Made by a program: the position numbers and the translations under genes
NCBI GenBank assembly: GCA_025331125.1
Contig: JAOALB010000158.1
Span: forward strand, 1 to 64,000
Source: Mycogone perniciosa
Taxonomy: Eukaryota; Ascomycota; Sordariomycetes; Hypocreales; Hypocreaceae
Direction: 5' to 3'
Length of the DNA stretch: 64,000 nt
Shown here: positions 24,413 to 36,852 of the stretch, piece by piece
Numbering within the stretch: position 1 is the stretch's first letter
How the letters are laid out: every line of letters starts with the position of its first letter
Notes under the pieces: generated by a model
What the model was told of the DNA's origin: nothing
The model's input: the letters and a program-made list of their open reading frames with translations, nothing else
Database searches by the model: none

Positions 24413-25206
24413 ATCAAAGGCGGCGACGTATTTCTACATGGGTCTGAAAAAAGCTGATGCGGGGTGCAAAAGATGTCATAAAAATCATTTCATAAATACA
24501 GCCTCTAACAAGGCCTCTTCTTGGGCCAGGGGGGTATCCATTCCTCCACTTTGCCAAGCTCCCTTTTCCCAAGTACGAGCATGGTAGTACAAATGAAGTA
24601 AAAAGAAAGTGTAAAAAAAAAAGAGAATCCCAAGTGAACAACTCCTCGGTACCAACGCCAATATCTCATAAAAAGCCATTTTTTCCTTCTTGTCTGTGGC
24701 ATTTATATGTTCTGAAACGAAGAGAAGTTTCTGTGTCCTATTTTTTCCTTCCCAATACCAACAATCAAATCCCATCATATAGGAAAATCCTTATTACCAG
24801 AAGAAGGAACGCACGTATTGAGATTTCAGAACCTCACCAACGCCATTCAGACTCGCAAATGCAGCCCAATGAAGAAGAAAAAAAGAGATATCAAAAGACG
24901 CCTGCCCGTATTCCAAATTGCTGACAGAAAAATAAATGACAAGGAAGATATGTGGGGGGAAGGGGCTAAGGATAGTGTACGGAGTAGTTTCAAATAAGAA
25001 AAATATCGCTGGAGACAGCCCGGTGATCCCGGTCATGGCGACGGTCAACCATGGTCCGTAGTAACCCCAAAATGAGACCAACACCTTACACCCATGATGT
25101 TATACCGCTGGGGTGCAAGAATAATGGATCACACACATTTCGTAGGGCCAATGATGCTGAAATCGTGCCGTTATAGAACCACCATCTACCATGGCTTGCG
25201 TACCTG
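24413..25206. other. Convergent intergenic spacer
   Basis: 3' flanks of the GFA-fold and DUF1765 genes, A/T-rich with several poly-A and poly-T runs. One TACGGAGTA word at 24978-24986. No gene seen. Confidence 0.5.
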
Positions 25207-28200
25207 CTAGCCACCAACCCTGCGAAATCCCTCGACACCCAGATGAGGCACCTCCACCTCGCTGAGTCCGAGAACGCCCTCATCCCGGCGCCGCTCAACA
25301 AAGTTGTTGCACTCGGCCACTACCAGGCTCCATTCTGCTAGTGCTCGTCCAGAGTAAACGGCAGTCTTTGCAAAGACACCAGTCGGTTTGACAGGCTCTA
25401 TCGTGGGTTCCATAACCCGCTCCTGATTCATATCGAACTGGATACCCGAGGGGCTAGAAAATATGTCTTCACTAGGCGTCGCAGTACCACTACCCGTGGT
25501 CGAACTAGATCTCGTAAGGGATTCATCGCCTCTGCCAGTGCTGACAGATGATCTTCTGCGCCGCTCAGATGTTGGAGAGCTAAGCGGGCTTGCATTCCTA
25601 GCCGCCTGAACCAAGCCCCCATGCGAACTTCCAGAAAAACTTCGCATAGGCGCTGGAATACTTGGTGGAGGGGGCGGTGGGCTTCCGTTTCGTGATCTAA
25701 CACTGACTCTTGCTTGTGCTGGTGTAGGAAGTCGTGGCCGTACAAGAACGCGTTCTCGGGGAGGCATGGGCGGTTGTTGCCATCCCAGAATGAACTTGAA
25801 GGTGAATTTCTGTTCATCAAAAACCGGAGTCGAACGGCCCGAGTCGCTTCCAGATTTGCTAGACTTGGGTGGTGGAGCGGGTGCACCAGTCCGCTTGCGA
25901 GCCTCCGCGATCTCGCGACGAGCAATCTGGAGCTCATCATCCATGGATTGTCTTACTGCGTCGGCGGATGAACCCTGACCTGATGTCAAGGACAAGACCT
26001 TGCCCAAAAGTGACCATCGTTTTTTAGGTTCGTTCTTGGACATAAGACTATCGCAAATACCATCTCCAGGGATCCAGTCCGCGTTGGTGGTTCTGGCGAA
26101 AGAGTCGAAGCCCATGAACAACCCTGGCTGGGGGGTGAGCACCTCTTGTCGAATGATGATGAATTTCTTGCCCAGAACAGGAGACATTGGTGCCGTTGAT
26201 GGGCCGATACGACCGGCGTCTTCGGCACTATGCTTGACATGGAGATAGTGGGACCAAACCATCTTCAGCCTCTCAGATATAATAAGGAAGATTTCTCTAT
26301 GGCTCCAGTTAGTATTCCGCATTCGCCCACAAGCATGTGAGAGACTTACAAATCGACCTCGTTCGGGCTGCCCTTATCACGGCAGATTCTCCAACAAAGC
26401 AGACGTTGGTAATATGCACGAACCATAGGACACCAGTTGTTGAAGAATGCATTGAACGTTTCCTCCGTCAACAACCAGTCTCGGCACAGGGACAACTTCC
26501 TCCTAGGATCCTTGGCAACAGCATCCCATATCGTAAAAAGGAAAGACAACATGCGAACTTCCGACATGGTGTTCATGGAGCTCAGAACTTTCTTACAGAC
26601 GTCAAACCAGAAATTCCAATCGACGTAGCCTGTGGAGCTATTGGTTGACTCAAAATCATTGTAGATGGCCAAAACTTCTTCTAGAAAGTCGCTTAGGGTG
26701 AAACAAGAAGTGCTGTTATACCGAGATGTTCTACACGTGGCGCCTTTCAACAGCGCGGCAAACGCTTGCGCAAATGTATGCTTCGCCGCTTCGAACTTGG
26801 CCGCATCATCAGACAGAATATCCTTCAACAAGATAACGAGTCGATTTTCAGACATTCCCTTCATCAAATTATTTGTAGGTACTGGCATAGCCAGAGTTGC
26901 TGCATCAGGTCCCTGAATCGCATCCATAATGGGTGAACCATAAGCAGCGTCGAGAGCACTTTGCCGGTGAATAGTCGTATCCATAAGGGAGAGAAGCTGA
27001 GCATGAACGATAACAAATGCAGGGGATCTTGCCTTTTCTGTCAGAGGCAAACCAGATGGCATGAACTGATCTGACAGAACATGGAAATATTTGCAGAAAA
27101 TGAAGAATAAATCAGTATCGCGACCTTTCCATCGCGAGACCCAAGGTCCCGTCCATGGGATTCTGGCCACAAGCATTGACATCTTGGGGATATGCTTCAG
27201 AGTATCCCACATGGCCCTTGGCGAAGTCCAGCCAAATACGCAAAGCTTAGGGGGGAATAAAGCGGTGATATCGTCGCTTTCCCCTGAATCTTTCCGAGGA
27301 AGAGCAAACTCATCCGAGGTCCGTCTAATAAGATCTGGAGTCAAGCCCCAAAGTCGAACCAGAATGTCCGCTACCCCAGGTGCGAAGAAGAAAGCATAAG
27401 CACATGTCTTGCCTGCGAAGTTGACGAGACTCAGCGGTGCGTGACGAAGCGACATCTTCTCCACAACAAAAGCCATTTGTTTGACCAAGTTGGACACGAA
27501 CATGGTCCTCACATTATGTTCAGCCGACTCTGCTAGCATCACAGATTGGCTTGAGCTGTGGGACGAATTAGATGAATTCGTCCCAGATCTCGTTCGAACA
27601 CGTTCACTCGGCGAGCGTTCTGATAGAGGCATGAAGTAAGAGGTTGTCTGTCGCCACTCGGGTCGCATCATTATCAGGGTCGCCGCTTCGAGCAGGATCG
27701 GGCGGTCAACACCAGCAACAGGTTGCTGATACTGGCCGTCCAGAACGTCCAAAACACCACCCCACCACTTGTTCAGGATGGTGGCCCTACGATCTACATC
27801 CTCGGGGCGTAGGTTCTTCAGTGACGCTTGGCCCATGGCACTCTTCAAAAACGGCAGCACTAGCGACTGGATCTGGCCGATTCTCTGCGGCATGGACTTG
27901 GAGGCAAAGCTCCTGAATTCCATCTCCAAGGTCTTAAATGACGACCAGAGAGGATCCGACATCCGGGGCGGCATCTCGCCCGACGAATCATCGGTGGTAG
28001 GATTTGTCTCACTATAAGTCGAGCGCGAGGCACGGGTATCGACACTGTCAGAAGCTGGGTGGGCGAGGCTGGTCGCTGATGAGGCACAGCTCCCGTTGGA
28101 ACCAATACTCTCGCTGGTCCTAGACAAAGTACTGGCCGGTTTTTGCCTGATTTTGGCAAGGTAACTGCTTGCGCGGGCAAAAGCCTTTGATGCTGGCTTG

Positions 28201-28907
28201 GCAGGGTCGGGAGACTGCTTCTGATCGATGTGATTGGTCGCAATCTCCAGGCGTTTTGGTGTTGTATTTGATTTCATTTTCGCATCGCTTGTCACCTCAT
28301 CCTGTTCAGAAGCTTTGTCTGCGGGAGAATCAGGTCGACTTTTTGGTGAGGTTGACCGGCCCGGTGTTATCCAGGACCTCTTGGCGAAGGTAGCAAAGGT
28401 CTCAGAAGCTGCCTGGCTGCGCTCCAGCGGGTGTTGCGGGTCCGAAAATTCAGGACGCCCATCACTGAAGTAGCTCTCTCTCGTTGATGTGGCGGGCCGT
28501 CGTTGTTCTTCGTTCTGGGTGTCGCGGGGTGCCCTAAAGCCGGGCATCCATGATCGCGGTCGATTGGCCAGTGAAGATGCTGGTCTCGCACGCTGAGTCG
28601 CAGTTGATGGTTCTTCTAGATTCTTTTCAATTGGGGTGGGGCTGGTCGTAGGTTTGTCGGAGGAGAGTATTTTGGAGTTTAGGAAGAGGGAGGTGTCGAG
28701 CTCGAAATCCGAATCGAACGATGGTATTTCGAATGTCGATATGCCGGCAAGGCTCCTGCCATCGAGCGTAAACCGATTCTGGGACATGGGCTGGCCATGT
28801 GTAAGGGACGCGAGGGAAGGGAGACTGGGAGATGAGTAGGACCGTCGAGAGAATGTAGACGACGATGGTTCCACGGCCGGAGCCATGATGGCGGCTGTTC
28901 CGCTCAT
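25207..28907 (-). CDS. Fungal DUF1765 (UPF0592) family protein
   Basis: Exons 28907-26350 and 26296-25207, split by a 53-nt intron with a consensus TACTAAC branch point, give 1215 aa. The central third resembles the fungus-specific DUF1765 family; its most distinctive stretch is ETFNAFFNNWCPMVRAYYQRLLCWR, near residues 820-845, just before the intron. The first 330 residues are Ser/Thr/Pro-rich and disordered, and the C-terminal 250 are again low-complexity with proline runs, so the fold is probably only residues 330-950. Relatives have been labelled membrane proteins, but I see no convincing transmembrane helix here. Function is unknown. The promoter side carries an 8-bp minisatellite. Confidence 0.82.
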
Positions 28908-29196
28908 TGCATGACCAGCAAGAGCCAGACGGATGCTAGAAGCCTTCCGCGAGCGCCTTCCGGTGCTCTCGTAGAAAGCAACCGTGTATCGGTCTGTCGG
29001 GATGTTCGAGTTAATTCGACATGTCCAACAGGAGTTCCAGACTCAATCAACGACACGGCAACAAAATCAAGGTGAGAAATCGAGGTGGCCTCCAGTCACA
29101 GGAGAGAAAGATGCCGGGAGCGGATTGCAGTGTCCGCATCGAGGACGATCGCCACGGCGGCCTGGCCGATGCTGCAATCCCGAGAGGGGCGAGATG

Positions 29197-29268
29197 ACAA
29201 GGGGACAAGTGGACAAGTGGACAAGTGGACAAGTGGACAAGTGGACAAGGGAACAGGGGAACAAGGGG
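29197..29268. repeat. 8-bp minisatellite, about nine units
   Basis: Head-to-tail units of ACAAGTGG: five exact copies (29205-29244), flanked by one-base or two-base variants ACAAGGGG, ACAAGGGA and ACAGGGGA. It lies about 290-360 bp upstream of the DUF1765 start codon, so it falls in its promoter or leader. Confidence 0.93.
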
Positions 29269-30658
29269 AGGCGCGCTTCTTCACAGCAGCGCCAGGAGAG
29301 CCGGATGACGGAGATTGACAGATTGGCTCCGCGACCAGTTGGACCAGGCAGGGTAGGCTAGTGCACAAGAGGGTGTGCATGGGAGAGGGAAAATAAATTG
29401 CGGACTGCAGGGGAGGGCAGATCAGGGACCCTTCTTTTTTTGGCCGCCAATCCTCCTTTTTGCCCAGGTCAAGCCAAGGCCAACTGTTCCCACAACCACC
29501 ACGCGTATGAATATTGTTTCATGGGCCTCGTCCCATGGCGAGTGCACTACACTGCACTGCACTGCATGAGGTGCTTGTTATGACAGGACTGCCTACGAGT
29601 ACTGACTGCGTCCAAGATGGACGAATCCGGCTGGCCGGGCATCAAAATCGGGCAAGACAGTTGCAGCTCTGTCTGTCGCGGGCCCAAGTGGCAAAATACA
29701 GCTTAATTTCTGACTGGTGATCAGAAACTTGTCATTGTGAGCTTTGTCTGTGTCTGGAGGTGGCATCAAGGGCGACGTTAGCGTCCAAGACTGCTGTACT
29801 CCGTACTCCGTACTAAATCCAGAATGCACCTGAAAGGCACCTGAAAGTTTGAGGCTTCATATCCAAGCCTTCAAATCACCGCCGCACACCTACACACACC
29901 TCCCAGCTCATCAGGCACAATTCATGTCAGCCCACTCAACCACTCCCGTCCCCTGTCATGCTATTATCCTGCAGTCAAATTCGCAACAGCCGCCCGTTAT
30001 AGCGCGCGGGTCTTTTCTTACTCGCTACGATCGGTAAAGAGCGCACATGCATGGATGGGTCTCGTCTCGTCTGCGCATGAGGTCTGATATCAAAATGAGG
30101 TGTATTTTTTCGCACCACATGACTCAACTCGAGGCGAGCACCGTCGTATTCTCGATCGGATAGTATTATGCAGTCACTCAAGATCATGGAAACACCTGCG
30201 CCTTATTACTAGCATGAGTAGTATGAACTTTCCAGAAGGCTAACACAGAGACCCCAACGATGATCCATTGCCCAGCCCCAGCCGTCGGCTCAGAGACATG
30301 CTCGCCAACCAATCTCACCCATCCCGTCCAGCCACCACCCCGTGGCCCGTCGTTCGGCCACGAGGGGGCTCGTGCAAAGACACGAGGTTCGTCAACCATG
30401 TCTTTGCCTCTCTCTCTGAGCTCTGAGACTCTATCAGCCATTTAACATCGTTTCTGACGTGACCGACGTGACGTGCACGACGGGGGGTTGAAAATTTTGG
30501 CTTTTCTACTGCGTTTGTTTCATTAAGGACAACTTGGCGCAATACATACAGAGCCCTAATGTTGAAGATGAGGCACGCCACACTTCGTCATTGAGCTGAC
30601 TTCCCTAACTTGCACCCGACCCGAAGCTCCCCGCCCACAGATCGATCTTAGTCACTAA

Positions 30659-30734
30659 TACTCCGTACTCCGTACTCCTATGTACTAATACTACTAAGAA
30701 GACCAATACTAGAACGAGTACGGAGTACGGAGTA
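30659..30734. repeat. Inverted repeat of doubled TACTCCGTA words
   Basis: The left arm at 30659 onward has two overlapping TACTCCGTA words, and the right arm ending near 30736 has two overlapping TACGGAGTA words. The arms match as perfect inverted repeats over about 19 bases, with about 40 bases between them, so a stem-loop or cruciform could form. Confidence 0.85.
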
Positions 30735-33571
30735 CTCGTCGTAGCATTTTATCCTACCCTGGTCTTTGCGATTTTTCACATTTGTGAATCAGTCTCCCAT
30801 CTCCTCACTCTTTCGGTATGGCCCCATCCCGTGCCCGAGCGGTGTGAATATGCCGGCAGCAAAAAGTGTATCAGACCACGATGAGGTCAAATTGCGGCGA
30901 AGCACGTTGCAGCAGCTCCTCTCTGCTGTCCCACAACGTTCAGCTCAGCTGGGTTGCATACTTGGAGCTTGCATTAGCCGAGCAATGTGGATTTGTCGGG
31001 CAATGCAATTGACATTGACTTTTGTGTAAAAAAAAATCTAAATCCGCCTAGTCAAACTATAACCAGTAGTAGTACTCCGTACTACTCCTAGCTATCCAGC
31101 ACGGTTAGTATTTCACTAGTATTTCACAGAATGCCATCTTAGGAACTCCGTATGCACTAGGATCGATTACTAAATCCGACCCGATGGAAAAATAGTCTCT
31201 CCTTCCTAAATTGGGCTCACCATACGAGTAGTAATACTCCGTATTCTCTCCGTCAAACTGCCCCCAATTTACTTCCACAGCTGAGAACAAGTAGCTTGGC
31301 AGGCAGGGCCAGGCTGGCCAGAGAAGGCCTGAAAAGCTGACATGTTGGCGAGATGGAGGCTCAGTATAGATACTCGTAGAGTACTGGACAGCCACATGGC
31401 AGCGACACAGCCTGAGCCCTGCAATTCCATCAATATTACTCCTACGAGGAGAGCACAGTCAATGGGCTGAAACTCGCGGGGTCTGCTCTCGTCTGACCGG
31501 GCCCATTGGCATCCCAACGGGTTTGATTATTTTTGAGGCAGTAAATTGCACGGAGCAAAGCGGATAGCAGCCGCGCTGGGCCGACATCCTCACAAAACAT
31601 CATGTAAAAACCATGTCAGCCTCGCCCGTTGTACAAGTGATCCTTGCGATCACGAGGCGAGCTGAAGCAGTACTGAATTCAAAGCAAATGCTAGTAGTAA
31701 TCACGATGTCTCCCTAACGTCATGCACCATGTCTTTGGGGTTATAAACAGAGGTGTTTGGTAATAGCAGGGAGTGTTTGATCTTGGCACGTTTATAATCC
31801 TTCAGCAAGCGAGCACAATAATGAAGCTCGGTACTGTACACACATATGCCATTTTTGGTTGCACGAACCTACCTTCCGGGCGCCCATTATCTGCAGACTC
31901 CAGTTCGAATCGCAGGCGCCTTGTCATTTGTATGCACCAGCCAGCCCGTCTCTGAAAGGCGATGGCATTCAGTCCCTGTCTGCAACTCATCCGGGGACCC
32001 CGGTGCAAGTTTCAGAATAATAGGGCGCAAAAAGAGCATCGCCCATGAGCATTATAACATGATTGGCCCTCGTCAGCTCGACTTCGTGCCTGTTGAGTAC
32101 CAAAGAAGATGAAACAAAGTGACGGAGAAAGAAAATTTTGAAAATTTCGCAAATTTCGCTCTCGTATTTAAGTGGACGCTTTTAGATTACATAATCACTA
32201 TACATACTACCTTCAACTGCTACCAGTATTACTATGCCTCTTGTTGTTTTAATTTCAGGAGCAACGATACACGGCCGGTCCAATATTCATACCGGATCAC
32301 AATAAGGAGAAAGATGGACTCTTATATATTAAGATCTATTCTCAAAGTTTACGAGCATGCCTGTCATGGAGAAGGGGCAAGACAGATTTATAGCATATAT
32401 ACGAGTACGCTTTTCATGGTGTATGTGGTGTACCTTATGTATACGGAGCACTCGGACCGGCAATATATATTTCCATAGCAGCCACAAACTTCCAAGCATC
32501 TCTCTGCACTTCGTATGTACTCCGTACTTCGCAGACATCTAATACTACTACTAAGGTACTCATAATATCTATCAAAACGGCATCATTTTGCTCCCGCTCC
32601 TTTATGCCTAACGCCGGACTACAGTGACCCGATCTCGACTCCACTATTTGGAATGGTATTAATTGCGATGTTCATTCAATGCTCCTTAGCACCAGTCAAG
32701 ACAAAGGGCCCATCTGGCCAACTCATCATTCCTTGGCATATATTATCTGCCCTACTCAGTGCGAAACGTCGCCTTGTTACCTCGTACAGAGTACTCCGTA
32801 GGTGTTGTCCGTTTCCATGACCTACCCCTGATTGGCTAGATGACCCATGTCACTACAGCAACCTTTCTTGGCGTCCTCAATATCCGAGGCAGTCCGAGAC
32901 AAATGCTGACGAGTACGAGGTTTAAGAAGATAGTATGATAAGCAAAGCGTACTTCGTAAATATAGAGCAAAGTACGAGATGCTGAGTCAAGAAGTCAACA
33001 TTGATTGCCTTTTGACGGTGTAGTTACTCATACTACGGAGTACTGTCTCAATCAACCAAAATAGGTCCGGAGAACACCGTAGTCTTCGTATGCTAGAATT
33101 AGAAGATCAACCACCAATCTCGTTTTGCCCAATGAGAATACCATGATTGGCCAGCTAACTTGCGCTAGTCGCAGGTGTCCGTACCTACGTAATAAGCTTG
33201 ACCTGCTGGCTGGCGTCACTCACCAGGATGCTGCGTCTTGCGAGGTCCGTTCAGCTCCCTCCCGATGCGCTCCGCCAACAACAAAGTTGCGGCATCTTGA
33301 CGACCTGCAGTGATTGTCGCCCAACAGAGCAGTAATCATCTTGACCCAAAGCCACAAAGTGACAGCGCCATCTCAGACTGTCTGCCGCATCGACAACGGC
33401 GAGACGCGCATCAAAGGGAGAGCTTGGGCCAGCCTATCATCCTCTCCAGTCATTGTAAGCCGAGCCAAGTTCTGTGTTATGTAAACAAGGCATCGTCTTT
33501 GATTTGCTGCTGACAAAGTGTGACCTTGATCGCAAACTGTAGTCTTTGGATCTCCTGCAAGCCAACCAACC

Positions 33572-36106
33572 ATGGCTTCGTACACCGGCGACGAGAACAT
33601 CGCGGAAGTTGACCAGAAAAACCCGTACGCGTCCAGCAGCAAATGGCGCCACCAAGAATCCTACAAGTTTGCTCGTCATGCGGCGCAACAATCCCAAGAC
33701 GCCGATGAGCCTGTCGATTTCGCCAATTCCTACCGAGTCGAGTCCGAGGGCGACGTCCAACCGCCGCTGGTCGCCGATCAAGGCCAGCTCGCAGTTGGTG
33801 GCATTCCGGATAGCGACGAGGTGCATGATGGCAAGGAAATTGTCTGCGGTCCACTGTTGAACTACCGTCGAATGGAAAGGGGGCACTGGATCGGAAGTGT
33901 CCTCATTGTCGTAAAGGGTGGTGGCAAGGAGCTGCTCTATCAGCCATCGTTGGTTTTGCGACGGGCTGGTGAGGCCAGGGAGCTCACTGCTGTTGCCAAC
34001 ACCGGCGAGTCGACTCGGACTCAGGGCGCCCAAATCGAAGGCGAACGTCTATACTCGGACAGGCGGAACACATTCTGGGCATTTGGTATCAGCGTTCCCC
34101 TTGAGCCGAACGAGATCAGATATGACTACACCGTTCCCGGAATGCGATTCTCTGGTGACCACAAGCCGCGAGTAAACAGCTTCTTTATCCCCGCTGCGAA
34201 CGAATCCATGCGCATCATGTTTCACTCCTGCAATGGCTTCAGTGTTGGAACCGACGAGGATGCTTGGAGCGGCGCGGCGCTGTGGAACGATGTTATACGG
34301 AAACACGAGGTAGCGCCATTCCATGTTATGGTCGGCGGCGGCGACCAGATTTACAACGATGGCATCAGAGTGAACGGTCCTCTGCGCACCTGGACTGCTA
34401 TTAGCAACCCCAAGAAGCGTCAAGACTATCCGTTCCCAGAGAAGCTTCGAGCGGAGTGCGACGACTACTATCTCAAAAACTATATCCAATGGTACAATTT
34501 GGCACCATTCTCTACCGCGAACGGCCAAATTCCGCAAATCAATATTTGGGATGACCATGATGTGAGTCATACCCCTTGGCGGAACGTCGGCAACAATATA
34601 CTAATGACACCATAGATCATTGACGGGTTTGGCTCGTATGTCGACAAGTTTATGCGTTGCGACGTCTTCCGTGGCATTGGCGGTACTGCCCACAAGTATT
34701 ATATGCTCTTCCAGCATCATCTGCCTCCACCGCCATCAACTTATACATCAGGTAAGTCCCAACATCTCATATTCAGTGGCATGGCCTAACAATGACAGAT
34801 TTCGCGGCACAAGACATGGACGGCACTCAAGGCGTAGATCCCCACCAACTCATTGATACATATGTTGCTCCAGGAAAGACGGAAGCACAGTATATTGTTG
34901 GGACCAAGCCTGGCCCCTATGTTGCGGAGCATTCGTTCAACATATACACGCGACTGGGTGCCCGTATTGCATTGCTTGGAATTGACGCCCGAACTGAGGT
35001 GAGTTAGCCCAGCAGTCATCAGATTTTGCCCCTGTTAGCTAACAAGTTCAGCGTACTCGTCACCAAGTCAATTACCCCGAGACTTACGACCTCATTTTTG
35101 ATAGACTCCGGAACGAGTTGCGAACAGCCCTCAGCTCGGGGCAACCCATCAAGCACTTGATCCTACTTCTTGGTATTCCTATCGCATACCCGGTATGATT
35201 ATGCGCCCCCTTGGACTTGATGAAGGTGTGCTAACTCGAGTATAGCGTCTGACTTGGCTTGAAAACATCTTGCGGAGTCCTTTAATCGGCCCGGTCAAAT
35301 TCTTAAATCGGCGCTTTGGAGTTGGTGGTGATTTCTTCAACCACTTCGATGGCAGTGTAGATCTTCTTGATGACCTCGATGATCACTACACCGCAAAGAC
35401 GCACAAGCTTGAGCGAGCCAGCCTTGTTGAACAGTTGCAGGAGATATCGGCAGAATTCTCGGTGCGGGTGACCATTCTCGGAGGCGACGTCCATTTGGCA
35501 GCTTTGGGTCGATTTTACTCCAACCCCAAACTCAACATCCCAGTCGAAGAGGACAACCGATACATGGCCAACGTCATCTCATCCGCCATTGTCAATAAGC
35601 CTCCACCACAGGCTGTTGCGAACCTCCTCGCTCGACGAAACAAGATCCACCATCTGAATTCTCACACAGATGAGACTCTTCTGGACATGTTTGACAAAGA
35701 CTCGGGCGACTCAACCAAGACTGCTGGTCACAACAACTGCACGATGCCAAGCCGTAACTTTGCCATGCTAACAGAGAACTCTCCTAACGCTTACTACAAT
35801 AGCGAGGGATTTGTCGAGACCAGTAGCGAGTTCCAGTCTTTCGAGGGCAATAATGGCCACGCTCATCTCCATCAGGGCGAGGTGGGTGCCGGGACCAAGC
35901 ACAAATCCGCGACAGACGAGGGACACGGACGCGGTCATGATGGCAGTCTTGACGTTCGTATCAACGTTGAGATTGACCAGCATAACCCGGAAGGCCTCAC
36001 CGAGGGCTACGGTCTTACCATCCCACTCCTAAGATATCGCCCGAGGACCGCTGTGGTGTTGACGCCGGTATCCGGCGACGATTCCATTGCTGAAACAAAC
36101 CAGTAG
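33572..36106 (+). CDS. PhoD-like metallophosphatase (fungal cytosolic type)
   Basis: Five exons: 33572-34561, 34616-34751, 34799-34998, 35052-35192, 35246-36106 (775 aa); introns 46-54 nt. The PhoD-like fold uses metal ions to cleave phosphate esters or diesters. Metal-site motifs are visible: GGGDQIYND near residue 252, NIWDDHD at the end of exon 1 (about 324-330), and LGGDVHLAA near 566, the expected order. The N-terminus has no signal peptide, unlike secreted bacterial PhoD, so an intracellular role is likely. The C-terminal 200 residues are disordered and His/Gly-rich. Introns 2 and 3 were placed by keeping DFAAQDMDG and GIDARTE in frame; an alternative acceptor near 34785 leads out of frame. 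The substrate is unknown. Confidence 0.88.
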
Positions 36107-36852
36107 GGTGTGTGGCGTTGGAACGAATGTTGGACGTCGAGTTTTGTCTAGTTTATGATGTGTGGTTCGTATATCTGAGTTCGATGATACCCCATGAGAC
36201 GGGAGCTAAGTGAGTCAACTACTCCCATTGTGGTTACAATGGATTGAGGTCGAATGTGATGGCATCCAAGGATTGACATGTGCACGCTATTGTGCACCTT
36301 GACAAATATTGGGCTGCTGTATAAATATGAGGTTTCCTTGGTACCTAGACAAAGCTGAAGGCTTAATACATGTAATGAATGTACTTGATAATTGATAGTC
36401 CTGTGGATAGATCACATGAACGTGCAAGCCCCTTCCTTACCCCAGCTCCGGCTTCGGTAGCTTATCGTTCATCAGACACGGATAGCGGCATATCGCGGGA
36501 TCCGGGATTGCATTTGCTAATTAGTGTCGAAGCCCAGCGCCCTCTTCACGGTGAGGTCGGTTGCTATCCTTGTCGAGATGCCGTCCAATTGTCCAATCGC
36601 CTGTGAGTGAAGCTCCTCCGGACTGCTAACGTCATGATGGCGCGCCCCCACTGCCCCTCACCCTGGCAGCTTTAACCCGCGATAAGCCGAGCTGTGGTTG
36701 GACAGCTTCAACGGCGACAGATAAATAAATACATAAAAGAGTCGGCATCAGACTTCAGCAATACAATCCGAGGAACTTGCATTCTCGAGTTACCTCCTCT
36801 TGTGGAACAAGTCTCGTATTTCTGTTAAAATTGTTGAGGTTTAAGAGAAATC
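36107..36852. other. Spacer and promoter of the P5C dehydrogenase gene
   Basis: 3' flank of the PhoD-like gene, then promoter DNA. An A/T-rich TATA-like stretch (ATAAATAAATACATAAA) lies near 36721-36737, about 115-130 bp before the start codon. No gene seen. Confidence 0.4.

Larger units (their letters stand above)
28908..33571. other. Long non-coding spacer rich in a 9-bp motif
   Basis: About 4.7 kb between the divergent DUF1765 and PhoD-like genes. No open frame with a domain was found on either strand. It contains the minisatellite at 29197-29268, eleven copies of TACTCCGTA/TACGGAGTA between 29797 and 33042 (two pairs in inverted orientation), and variants such as TACTTCGTA. No rRNA, further tRNA or transposon was recognised. 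Confidence 0.55.

Noticed and set aside
29197..29268. Tandem array considered as CRISPR-like
   Set aside because: Units are 8 bp and directly abutting with no spacers, and the genome is eukaryotic.
31895..31920. tRNA-like T-loop (AGTTCGAATCG)
   Set aside because: No matching acceptor, D or anticodon stem can be drawn around it.
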